A stretch of 8,878 bases of DNA from Acidobacteriaceae bacterium (GTDB lineage: Bacteria > Acidobacteriota > Terriglobia > Terriglobales > Acidobacteriaceae): the NCBI GenBank assembly GCA_003139975.1, contig PLHN01000490.1:1-8878 (forward strand), in the 5' to 3' direction. The position numbers were made by a program, and so were the translations under genes. Shown here piece after piece: positions 1 through 7,100 of this stretch (position 1 is its first letter; each line of letters begins with the position of its first letter). The notes below the pieces were generated by a model that was given only the letters and a program-made list of their open reading frames with translations, made no database searches and was not told the DNA's origin.

Positions 1-674
1 GCGCTACCCTGACGCCGCCGACCCTGACCTTCGCTTACAACGTGAAAAGCGGGTCGCAGGTGTACACGTTCAAGAACTACGCCAGCACATCCCAAACTGT
101 GACCAGTCTCGAGCTGAGTGACACGACGGATTACTCGATCACATCCGACACTTGCAGCGGCAAACCCGTCGCCAGCCTAGGCACCTGCACCTTCACTCTT
201 GTGTACTCGGCGAAGGGGATGGGATACCTCAATACACAGGTGTCAGTTGTGCAAACTGTGAATGGCACCAATACTACCCTCGCGTTCGCCGGCGCCTCCG
301 CCTTCGTGACGAATGGTGTGTCCGCACCCGCAGTGCAATTTGGTGCGGTCATTGTATATCCGCAAACTGTTGGTAGTGGCTCCGGTACCCTCACAGTTAC
401 CAACACGTCGAACACCTATAGCTTGAGCAAACTAGGCATTAGCTTGGGTAATGAGACTGGTCAGTCTGGGGGCTGGCAATTATATTTGGGCTCGTGTGCA
501 GGCGCGACGCTTGCTCCAGGCGCCTCTTGTAGTGCCACGGTCACCTTTACGACAGGGCTCTGTTCAGGAGGTGCCGGATCCTGTTACGCATATGCAACCG
601 CCACCGTAACTGGCACCGAGGACAAAGCAGTAAGCACTCAGGCCGCAGTGACTTGTTTCGTCGACGAGGTGTAA
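1..674 (+). CDS. Secreted choice-of-anchor-D / Ig-like domain protein, C-terminal part (5' end outside window)
   Basis: The frame is open from base 3 to the TAA at 672-674, giving 223 residues with no start required inside the window; the in-frame GTG at 42 is probably internal. Two beta-rich repeats are visible. The first runs from about TLTPPTLTFAYN to LAFAGASAF. The second runs from APAVQFGAVIVYP to the end. Each has the pattern of ASPM/SPD-2/Hydin-like (choice-of-anchor D) domains: an F-containing first strand, a stretch such as GTLTVTNTS, a C-x-G/C-A-G segment, then an L-(A/G)-x-G-(A/T)-(S)-C-(S/T)-(A/F)-T-V/L strand. Low charge and high Ser/Thr/Gly content fit an exported or surface protein. 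No membrane anchor, LPXTG or PEP-CTERM tail is seen; it ends FVDEV. Role is unknown; such domains usually serve adhesion or scaffolding. The hairpin terminator directly after the stop indicates that this transcription unit ends here. Confidence 0.75.
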   Translation, partial: ATLTPPTLTFAYNVKSGSQVYTFKNYASTSQTVTSLELSDTTDYSITSDTCSGKPVASLGTCTFTLVYSAKGMGYLNTQVSVVQTVNGTNTTLAFAGASAFVTNGVSAPAVQFGAVIVYPQTVGSGSGTLTVTNTSNTYSLSKLGISLGNETGQSGGWQLYLGSCAGATLAPGASCSATVTFTTGLCSGGAGSCYAYATATVTGTEDKAVSTQAAVTCFVDEV

Positions 675-695
675 GGTTACGAGCATCCGAAGACT

Positions 696-736
696 GGAGG
701 CGGATTCCGGAGTTCTCCGCCTCCATCTATTTTTCT
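696..736 (+). terminator. Rho-independent terminator after the choice-of-anchor-D gene
   Basis: A perfect 9-bp inverted repeat, GGAGGCGGA (696-704) and TCCGCCTCC (716-724), encloses an 11-nt loop and is followed by a T-rich tail with five consecutive T (730-734). It lies 22 bases after the stop of the upstream gene and about 45 bases before the RHS start. It therefore separates the two large secreted-protein genes into different transcription units. Confidence 0.85.
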
Positions 737-769
737 GACTATGATTTCGCGTTCATTTGCACACTTACC

Positions 770-774
770 GGAGG
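770..774 (+). promoter_or_regulatory. Ribosome binding site of the RHS gene (decides the start)
   Basis: GGAGG stands five bases before the ATG at 780. The longer in-frame ATG at 741 has no such site, lies just after the terminator tail and would put extra residues ahead of a clear signal peptide. The start at 780 is therefore preferred. Confidence 0.8.
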
Positions 775-779
775 ATCCC

Positions 780-3700
780 ATGAAATTCTCTGCTCGCCCG
801 TTTCGACCAAAGACTGTAGCATCCAAACAGAACTACATTTTACTTATTCTGCTTTCGCTTCTTAGTGGACGGTCTTACTCGCAAGCCGACTTCGAGAAGG
901 GCTACCAGGCGTTCCAGTCTTATCATGCGTCGGACGTTGATTCGGTCAATCTGGCGAACGGGAGTTTGATTCTGAATATTCCGCTGCTTTCCTACGAACA
1001 GCGCGGCGGATTGCCTCCAGTAACGGTATCGATTCGGAGTAACGCGACGACATTTCAGTCGGCGCCACCGTATCAAAATGGCCCACCAGACACGAACCAG
1101 TACGAAGTTGCGTCGGGAGTCATTGGCTCGCCGTGGGGCCAGCCGCACGTGGTCATCAGCCCCGGAGGCCTGTCGTGGCGCGAGCTCATGCTCACGGTTG
1201 GGTCTACGCAACTTCCCCGTTACGTGGCCCTTGATGATAGCGGAGCCACGCATTCGCTGGGCGGCAACATCGGCAACCAGATTCAAAGTCTCGTTCCCAA
1301 CATTATGTACAGCGTGGATGGCAGCGGAATGATGCTGCAACCAGCGAGCGGGAACAATCCGCCCTTGTTGATCGACCGCAATGGCAGTACTGGCGGATTG
1401 GTTGATCCAAATGGAAACAAGGTTGTTCTAAAGGGGACTTGCGCCGCTCCGGCTGGCGGTGGACACCTATTCGATCCCAACCTTGCCACATGGGAAGACT
1501 ATCCCTATGGAACAGCATCGGCTACCTCTATTGTAGATTCAATAGGAAGAACGATTCCCAATCCGGGCTATCTTCCGCCCGTGGCGAAATCGAGTTGCCT
1601 GGTCGATCTTAGCGCGTCGTACTATCCGGCTTCGCCAGACTCCAATGGTTGTGAGACTTACAACTTTCCCTCGCAAAACGGCGGAACCGTCCCGTTAGTG
1701 TTCTGCTATGCGCAAACAACTGTGAGCGCAAGCATTCCTGCACCGACGGGAACCCCCCTTAAAACCCAGCCTGAAGCGATTAACGAAACATGGCCGGTGC
1801 TCACCAGCGTTACGCTTCCGAACCAGACGCAATGGACATTTACTTATGATAACTATGGGCAAGTACAAACTATAACCCTACCTACTGGTGCCACGATCTC
1901 GTACACGTACGCGACGCGTTTAGCCTGCGGCAATCCTCCGGGAGAAATCCCTCCGGTTGGATACCCCATCTGGCCATCGTCGAACCTACTGTCGAGCCGA
2001 ATGGTGGCCAGCCGCACGCTGGATCTGCACGATGGCCATCCCCATACGTGGACTTATAAGAGTACGATCGGTTCGGGATGGACGGGCAGTCCAAACTCGG
2101 GAAAAGTAACTGTCACCGACCCCGATCTGAACGATACCGTGCACACGTTCAGTCTCGTTACCGCAACGGGCCAGCCTACGCCCGTATGTGGACCGTATGA
2201 AACTCAGACGCAGTACTATCAGGGATCCAGCAAATCAGGTACCTTGCTGAAAACGGTGGCCACGCAATATTCCGCAACGGGCTCGGACGAGGCAAACCCG
2301 ACAAATTTCTCCAACTACATCTCCGTCGGTGTGTTTCCACAAAAAGTTACCACTAGTCTGCCCGGCTCTGTCTCTCGTGTCGGTACTTATACCTATGACT
2401 CCTACGGAACCTATCAGGATTATATCGGCAATACTTGGCCATTCAGTTTCGGCGATCAACTCGAGACCACTGAGTCCGACTGGGGCGGTATGGTACTTCG
2501 CACCACACTCCACACCAGTCAATGGCAATCGACCTACAACTACTATGCAGCTAATCTGGTTGCATTACCTTGTCTGGATACGGTCTTTTCGGGTAACTAC
2601 ACGGGGACCCAGGCCAGTTGTACAGCTGGTACCCCACCCGCGAGCCAGGCCGCACAAACGTCGTATGCTTACGATCAAGTTCCCAGTCCCACCGGAACAC
2701 GAGGGAATCTGACGTCGGTTACAAAATGGCTAAAGGGGGGTACATCCCCTGAAGCGCAAACTGTATTTAATACGAACGGGATGGCGATCCAGAAGATCGA
2801 CCCGAAGGGCAATGTTACCAAGATCGCATACGACAGCACGGGGCTGTACCCCAACATGATTACGCATCCGCAAACCGGATCGATCGCTCATGTTGAGATT
2901 CCCGCATACGACGCGAATACCGGCGAGCTGCTGTCTCGCCAAGATGAAAATAAGAATGTAACCTCTTTCCAATATGATTCGATGCGCCGCCTGACAAATG
3001 CCGCGTATCCTGACGGTGGTACGGAAACATTTCAGTATACGGATACAATTCCCCCGAGTTATACGCTCACGAAACTTCTCAATAGTGCAGGATCAGCGTA
3101 CATAGAAGTAGGCTTGGCAGATACGTTCGGCAGGAAGTTGCAAACCCGGATTACATCCGACACACAGGGAACGATCTACGCCGATACACAATACGACGAC
3201 CTAGGCCGGGTTGCATCGCAGAGCAATCCGTACCGTTCCGCTACAGATACAACATATGGTGTAACCCAATTCACATACGACGCGATTGGGCGGAAAACCA
3301 TCCAGACCAACCCTGACAGTAGCGTACAGCAATGGTGCTACATGGACGTGGCTACGAACAAACAGGCGAATTGCCACGCTCAACTGGCCAAGACTGGCAC
3401 CAAGGCCAGCGTTGGCAGCTTTGTGGATTTTCAGGACGAGTCCGGCAATGATTGGCAGCGGAATTCCGACGGCTTAGGCCGCCTTACCAGCGTTATGGAA
3501 CCGAACGGCGCGACTGCCGTTCCGTCGATGCAGACGAGCTATGCCTACGATGCGCTGGGCAACCTGCAAGCCGTCACGCAAACTGGTAACGGCACTGACA
3601 CACCGCGAGTCCAGCGTAAATTCACGTACGACACTCTTTCGCGTCTTTCCACGGCGCTGAACCCAGAGTCAGGCGCGACGTCTTACGCGTACGATATCGA

Positions 3701-6071
3701 TGGCAATGTACTCACTCGTACTCAACCGCTTGTGAATGCATCGTCCGGGACGCAGGCGCTGAATTACTGCTACGATCCACTCAATCGCAAGACCGCGGAA
3801 TACACTGGTTCGCTCGTGTCGAATTGCAGTTCCCCGTCGCAGGTTGCGGCGGCCAATCTGCTGTCGGCCTATACTTACGATTCCACAGCGTTGGGAGTGG
3901 GGAATAACGCCATCGGTCATCTTACGGATGAGGTTGAATACACGCCCGGAACCGCGGTGTGGGAGCGAAGTCCGTACAAATATGACACGATGGGGAGGTT
4001 GCTGACGGAGCAGCAGTGTGCGTTTGGCAGTTGCACGAATCCCTATTCGTTTACTTACTCTTATGACTATGCCGGCAATATCCTCGGCACCACGAATGGG
4101 CTGACGACCGGATCGCCAATCACCGTCGGCTATGCTTACGACAGCGTGGCTCGACTGTCTACCGTAACCAGCGCCACGCCAAACACGGGGATTTGGGCCA
4201 GCAGTGGGTTTCCCTCCACGCTGTACAACGTCAAGTCCTATGGGCCGGCTGGGTTGGTGAGCGCCACATACGGCAACGCAGCCAGCACGCTCAGCCGCGG
4301 CTATGATAATCGGCTGCGTATTACGAGTAACACAATCACTGCCGCAGTAACCCTATATAACTACGGCCTTACGTATGCCCCGAACAGTAACGTCGCTACT
4401 GTCACCGATAGCGTGATTGGCAACTGGACCTATACGTACGACACTCTTGATCGCGTGACTTCAGCCACCGCCTCGACAGCAGGCGTAGGTACCCCCTGGG
4501 GTACCTATAAAACGCAATGCTGGACATACGACAGTTTCGGCAACCGCACAGGCGAAGGCGAAATGGCCAAGGCTGTCGCATGTCCCAATCCCGTTACCGG
4601 CGCCGATCATTCCTCCTGGGCGGAGTACAACACCTCGAACCAGCTGACCGCCAACTCCATGGTGGCAAAGTTTATCTACGATGATGCTGGCAATACCCTT
4701 AACGACGGCATCCATAGATACGTTTACGATCTTGATGGACGCATCTGCGCCGTGACCACCGTAGCCGGTGGCGGAACGATCACGCAATACGTTTATGACG
4801 CCGAAGGCCGCCGCGTCGCCAAAGGCACACTCACCACTTTTCCCGCCTCTGGACAACCTTGTTCCGCGCCCACCGCCGCCAACGGATTCTCGCTGGCAGG
4901 CAACGGCGCGGCCCTCTACCTCCGCGGCGCCGCGGGCGACCAGGACACCGAACTTGACGGCTCCGGCAACTGGCGCCACACGAACGTCTTCGTGGGCGGC
5001 GGACTCACCGCCACCTACGACACTGGCACGAAGGCCACGCTCAGCTTCAATTACTCCGATTGGCTGGGCTCCAAGCGCGTGCAGAGCGCCTTTGGCGGAG
5101 CTGCGCAGAACTCCTGGGCAAGCGACCCATACGGAGCCTACCTCAACCCTCTGGGCACTGGCGCCGACGCGACGGAACACCATTTCGTCGGCAAAGAACG
5201 CGATTCCGAAAGCGGGAACGATTACTTCGGGGCCAGGTACTACGAGAGCGGGGTCGGACGGTGGGTCAGTCCGGACTGGAGCACTAGACCCACGACCGTG
5301 CCCTACACGATATTTGGTAACCCGCAGACCCTGAATCTGTTCGCCTACACGGGGAACAACCCGTTCGCCCGAGCTGACATTGATGGGCACGGCTGGCCGG
5401 AATGGGCGAAGATTGACATGAGTAACGCACGGTTCCTTGGCCAAGAGGTGAAAGGGCTGTGGTCTGCAACCGGCGGGGGAATTGTCGCGATGACGAAGCA
5501 GCTCGCCGACGGCGAAGCGGCGAGCAATTTCCACGACATGTACCTCACCGGCCATATTCAAGAGAACCTGAAAACCGCAGGTAAGCAATTCCTTTCCCAA
5601 ACCTCTGACACGCTCAAGGCTGTGGGTCATGGCGATCCAAACGCGATAGGACAAACTGTCGGAATCGCCGCAACCGTAGCCGCTCCGTTTGCCAAGGGAG
5701 TGCTACCGGCTGGGGTCACGGTTGAGGCCCCGGTTCCCCTTGAGGGCGTGTCCCCTCCCACATATGCGATCGGCCACGGACCAATTCCTGCTTGGGTCAA
5801 GACTGGGAACTACGTTTATCTCGACATTCCCCAATCGCAATGGTCGCTTGCCGTGAACGAAGCATGGGTACAGTCCGGAATCGACGTTGGCGCGAATTTC
5901 AAGATGTGGTCATCGCCCACTGAAGGGTCGGCGCTATTCAGCGAAGAGTATGGGACCACAGTTTTTGCGCGCGAACTGGATCAATTGAACAATGCCGGAC
6001 ACACAACGGTTGGTGATACGATGGTCGCACCCGGGTCTAAGAACGTTGTGACGCCTCCTGGGTCCAATTGA
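780..6071 (+). CDS. Secreted RHS/YD-repeat protein with RHS-associated core and variable C-terminal tip
   Basis: The product is 1763 residues from the ATG at 780. Residues 1-34 form a Sec-type signal peptide: basic start, hydrophobic YILLILLSLLS, then a likely cut near GRSYS/QA. A beta-rich N-terminal region runs to about 350. YD repeats follow from about 355 to 1345, for example YDSMRRL, YDDLGRV, YDAIGRK, YDALGNL, YDTLSRL, YDTMGRL, YDSFGNR and YDAEGRR. The RHS-associated core includes DWLGSKR, GKERD (1471-1475), DYFGARYY, GRWVSPDW (to 1500) and NPFARADIDGHG (1527-1538). The remaining 225 residues are the variable tip. Known RHS shells encapsulate a C-terminal toxin or other cargo; that role is inferred here. 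No PAAR or VgrG domain is seen, so export is by Sec rather than as a typical type VI cargo. The next gene begins 31 bases downstream and may be its immunity partner. A TATGAT at 740-745 is a possible -10, without a convincing -35. Confidence 0.9.
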   Translation: MKFSARPFRPKTVASKQNYILLILLSLLSGRSYSQADFEKGYQAFQSYHASDVDSVNLANGSLILNIPLLSYEQRGGLPPVTVSIRSNATTFQSAPPYQNGPPDTNQYEVASGVIGSPWGQPHVVISPGGLSWRELMLTVGSTQLPRYVALDDSGATHSLGGNIGNQIQSLVPNIMYSVDGSGMMLQPASGNNPPLLIDRNGSTGGLVDPNGNKVVLKGTCAAPAGGGHLFDPNLATWEDYPYGTASATSIVDSIGRTIPNPGYLPPVAKSSCLVDLSASYYPASPDSNGCETYNFPSQNGGTVPLVFCYAQTTVSASIPAPTGTPLKTQPEAINETWPVLTSVTLPNQTQWTFTYDNYGQVQTITLPTGATISYTYATRLACGNPPGEIPPVGYPIWPSSNLLSSRMVASRTLDLHDGHPHTWTYKSTIGSGWTGSPNSGKVTVTDPDLNDTVHTFSLVTATGQPTPVCGPYETQTQYYQGSSKSGTLLKTVATQYSATGSDEANPTNFSNYISVGVFPQKVTTSLPGSVSRVGTYTYDSYGTYQDYIGNTWPFSFGDQLETTESDWGGMVLRTTLHTSQWQSTYNYYAANLVALPCLDTVFSGNYTGTQASCTAGTPPASQAAQTSYAYDQVPSPTGTRGNLTSVTKWLKGGTSPEAQTVFNTNGMAIQKIDPKGNVTKIAYDSTGLYPNMITHPQTGSIAHVEIPAYDANTGELLSRQDENKNVTSFQYDSMRRLTNAAYPDGGTETFQYTDTIPPSYTLTKLLNSAGSAYIEVGLADTFGRKLQTRITSDTQGTIYADTQYDDLGRVASQSNPYRSATDTTYGVTQFTYDAIGRKTIQTNPDSSVQQWCYMDVATNKQANCHAQLAKTGTKASVGSFVDFQDESGNDWQRNSDGLGRLTSVMEPNGATAVPSMQTSYAYDALGNLQAVTQTGNGTDTPRVQRKFTYDTLSRLSTALNPESGATSYAYDIDGNVLTRTQPLVNASSGTQALNYCYDPLNRKTAEYTGSLVSNCSSPSQVAAANLLSAYTYDSTALGVGNNAIGHLTDEVEYTPGTAVWERSPYKYDTMGRLLTEQQCAFGSCTNPYSFTYSYDYAGNILGTTNGLTTGSPITVGYAYDSVARLSTVTSATPNTGIWASSGFPSTLYNVKSYGPAGLVSATYGNAASTLSRGYDNRLRITSNTITAAVTLYNYGLTYAPNSNVATVTDSVIGNWTYTYDTLDRVTSATASTAGVGTPWGTYKTQCWTYDSFGNRTGEGEMAKAVACPNPVTGADHSSWAEYNTSNQLTANSMVAKFIYDDAGNTLNDGIHRYVYDLDGRICAVTTVAGGGTITQYVYDAEGRRVAKGTLTTFPASGQPCSAPTAANGFSLAGNGAALYLRGAAGDQDTELDGSGNWRHTNVFVGGGLTATYDTGTKATLSFNYSDWLGSKRVQSAFGGAAQNSWASDPYGAYLNPLGTGADATEHHFVGKERDSESGNDYFGARYYESGVGRWVSPDWSTRPTTVPYTIFGNPQTLNLFAYTGNNPFARADIDGHGWPEWAKIDMSNARFLGQEVKGLWSATGGGIVAMTKQLADGEAASNFHDMYLTGHIQENLKTAGKQFLSQTSDTLKAVGHGDPNAIGQTVGIAATVAAPFAKGVLPAGVTVEAPVPLEGVSPPTYAIGHGPIPAWVKTGNYVYLDIPQSQWSLAVNEAWVQSGIDVGANFKMWSSPTEGSALFSEEYGTTVFARELDQLNNAGHTTVGDTMVAPGSKNVVTPPGSN
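4486..4507. repeat. 22-bp near-perfect palindrome inside the RHS gene
   Basis: TAGGTACCCC (4486-4495) and its exact reverse complement GGGGTACCTA (4498-4507) are separated by two bases. The sequence lies within the YD-repeat coding region and encodes part of VGTPWGTYK. It may be coincidental with the codons or may form a hairpin in DNA or mRNA. Confidence 0.6.
5394..6071 (+). other. Variable C-terminal tip of the RHS protein (candidate toxin/cargo region)
   Basis: This is the segment after the core-ending DIDGHG motif, residues about 1539-1763. The first half (WPEWAKIDMSNARFLG to about VAAPFAKG) looks helical and alanine/glycine rich, like the linker or pretoxin regions of polymorphic toxins. 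The last 100 residues, from about TYAIGHGPIPAWV (1661), form a compact mixed domain. It carries NYVYLDIP, WSLAVNEAWVQSG and YGTTVFARELDQLNNAGHT, then GDTMVAP. I do not recognise a catalytic motif of a known nuclease, deaminase, ADP-ribosyltransferase or protease, so no activity is assigned. Its toxin role is inferred only from position behind an RHS core and from the small gene immediately downstream. Confidence 0.55.
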
Positions 6072-6093
6072 TTAGCCCGCTGATGCAATTCCT

Positions 6094-6097
6094 GGAG
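6094..6097 (+). promoter_or_regulatory. Ribosome binding site supporting the GTG start at 6103
   Basis: GGAG lies five bases before the GTG. Upstream in this frame there is a stop (TAG at 6073-6075) and no other start codon, so GTG at 6103 is the only reasonable 5' start. Confidence 0.7.
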
Positions 6098-6102
6098 CTG
6101 AC

Positions 6103-6705
6103 GTGGACCTTACCGATGAAACAGTCCGCCAAGAGATCGCAAATCTGGATACCATGGCTACCGCGTACACCGCAGCCCTGAACCAGAGCTTCGAAGAGAA
6201 ATGGAATCACAAATTCGATCGCTCCTCGATCGCAGCCGGTGCCGCCGGGTTTGAAAATGGTAACCGAGATTGGGAGGAACTCCAGGAGCGACTTGATGAC
6301 GTGTGTCGTTTCTACCTCAAAACCGATGAACGGGTAAGAGTAGAAATGAGAGAATATGTAGCAGCTCGTCCCAGCCTATTGCGGGCCCTCGACGGACATG
6401 TCGGATGGTGCGCAAGGCACATCGTCTCCCCGTCCGACCGGGAGTACCTCAGGAGGGCCCTGGCGGCGGTGGCGCTACATGACAACCACCTCGACTATCG
6501 CAATACCTATATTGGCTTGGGCAAACTCTACACTGCAGCAGTCAAGGCAGGAATCCAGCCGTCACTTGACTTCTATAAGGTCGGACTACTAAGCAGTAAA
6601 CAATCCCACACGAAATGGGAAACCGACTCTACCTACAACTTTTTGACGCAGTTCGAAGAGTCTGCATTTTTCAAAGCGGATGTTGCTCCGAAACTGGCTC
6701 GTTAG
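6103..6705 (+). CDS. Hypothetical protein, candidate immunity partner of the RHS tip
   Basis: The product is 200 residues from a GTG start (read as Met) to TAG at 6703-6705. I do not recognise a named family. It lacks a signal peptide and membrane segments, so it should be cytosolic. The sequence looks mostly helical: a first helical stretch near 3-35, a highly charged stretch DWEELQERLDDVCRFYLK (56-73), then ARPSLLRALDGHVGWCARHI (88-107), DREYLRRALAAVALHDNH (112-129) and an aromatic C-terminal part with NTYIGLGKLY and TYNFLTQFEES. The gene is separated from the RHS stop by only 31 bases and has its own ribosome binding site, so the two are probably cotranscribed. In polymorphic toxin loci the gene immediately after the toxin tip usually encodes its specific immunity protein; by position, size and predicted location this one fits. 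That function is inferred. No terminator is evident after it. Confidence 0.75.
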   Translation: MDLTDETVRQEIANLDTMATAYTAALNQSFEEKWNHKFDRSSIAAGAAGFENGNRDWEELQERLDDVCRFYLKTDERVRVEMREYVAARPSLLRALDGHVGWCARHIVSPSDREYLRRALAAVALHDNHLDYRNTYIGLGKLYTAAVKAGIQPSLDFYKVGLLSSKQSHTKWETDSTYNFLTQFEESAFFKADVAPKLAR

Positions 6706-6917
6706 ATTTTCTAAGAGCAAGGCTGGCTGATTGGATAACCGAGGAACTTGGCACAGGACGTGTGAAAGAAGTAAGCGTCCGGTTAAGACCGTCTGGACAG
6801 GGAGATAGTGGGAAGTCATTCTGCACTGGAAGCTCTCATTATTGGACCCAAATCGGACCCAAGTTCTGGATTTCCACAATTGCTGCTTCCAGAATGTGCT
6901 GATGCCACAGGGGATAT
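6706..6917. other. Gene-poor stretch between candidate immunity gene and tRNA-Pro, with small repeats
   Basis: No convincing gene is seen. A plus-strand frame stays open to a TGA at 6900-6902, ending in the peptide YWTQIGPKFWIS, but it has no ribosome binding site and starts inside the preceding gene. The stretch contains a tandem octamer (6844-6862) and an interrupted inverted repeat (6817-6833 with 6885-6896). No clear Rho-independent terminator was found for either the 6103-6705 gene or the minus-strand tRNA. Confidence 0.5.
6844..6862. repeat. Tandem octamer GGACCCAA, 11-bp period
   Basis: GGACCCAA occurs at 6844-6851 and again at 6855-6862, separated by ATC. The 11-base period puts both copies on nearly the same face of the helix, as in paired protein-binding half sites. 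It lies 56 bases from the 3' end of the tRNA-Pro gene. Confidence 0.55.
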
Positions 6918-6994
6918 TGGTCGGGGCGCGCGGATTTGAACCGCGGACCCCCTGCGCCCAAGGCAGGTGCGCTACCAGGCTGCGCTACGCCCCG
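6918..6994 (-). tRNA. tRNA-Pro (anticodon UGG)
   Basis: Read on the minus strand, this is a full 77-nt cloverleaf. The acceptor arms CGGGGCG and CGCCCCG are followed by discriminator A and an encoded CCA (6918-6920). The D arm is GCGC-AGCCTGGTA-GCGC, the anticodon stem is CCTGC/GCAGG and the loop CTTGGGC gives anticodon TGG. The T arm is CGCGG-TTCAAAT-CCGCG. The C1-G72 pair and A73 are the bacterial proline-tRNA identity elements. It reads proline CCN codons, chiefly CCA and CCG, in the cytoplasm. It stands opposite in orientation to all protein genes in the window. No duplicated 3' fragment of this tRNA was found elsewhere in the window, so integration of an island at this site is not shown. 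Confidence 0.97.
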
Positions 6995-7005
6995 ACTGTT
7001 AGATC

Positions 7006-7011
7006 ATTATA
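7006..7011 (-). promoter_or_regulatory. Probable -10 box for tRNA-Pro
   Basis: Read on the minus strand this is a perfect TATAAT, 11 bases upstream of the tRNA 5' end. That spacing suits a start point a few bases before the mature tRNA. No good -35 hexamer is seen at the usual 16-18 base spacing; the best there is GCGTAA at 7029-7034. Confidence 0.55.
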
Positions 7012-7080
7012 AATGAATGGGATGCGGGTTACGCTGTCGACACTCCCCAAACGTGCCGTGTCGCTCTCGCCGCGCTCAGC

Positions 7081-7086
7081 TATAAT
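7081..7086 (+). promoter_or_regulatory. Probable -10 box for the 2H phosphoesterase gene
   Basis: A perfect TATAAT sits only 14 bases before the ATG at 7101. Transcription starting about 7 bases after the box would give a 5' leader of roughly 8 bases. The bases before the ATG (CCCTCGAAAGTC) contain no Shine-Dalgarno match, so the mRNA is probably leaderless or nearly so. A consensus -35 is not visible. Confidence 0.45.
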
Positions 7087-7100
7087 TTCCCTCGAAAGTC

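Noticed and set aside
741..779. Upstream in-frame ATG for the RHS gene
   Set aside because: It has no ribosome binding site, lies immediately after the terminator tail, and would add 13 residues before a well-formed signal peptide that begins at the ATG with GGAGG upstream.
4461..5654. Long minus-strand open frame (397 codons) opposite the RHS core
   Set aside because: It is antisense to a well-supported RHS core with canonical motifs, lies in the GC-rich part where stop codons are rare on the opposite strand, has no ribosome binding site of note and shows no recognisable domain.
6615..6902. Plus-strand frame running from inside the candidate immunity gene to 6902
   Set aside because: Its first third overlaps the 6103-6705 gene in another frame, it has no ribosome binding site and no recognisable family; at most the tail is a relic.
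6918..6994. tRNA-Pro as a demonstrated attachment site of a genomic island
   Set aside because: No direct repeat of the tRNA 3' end and no integrase gene were found in the window.
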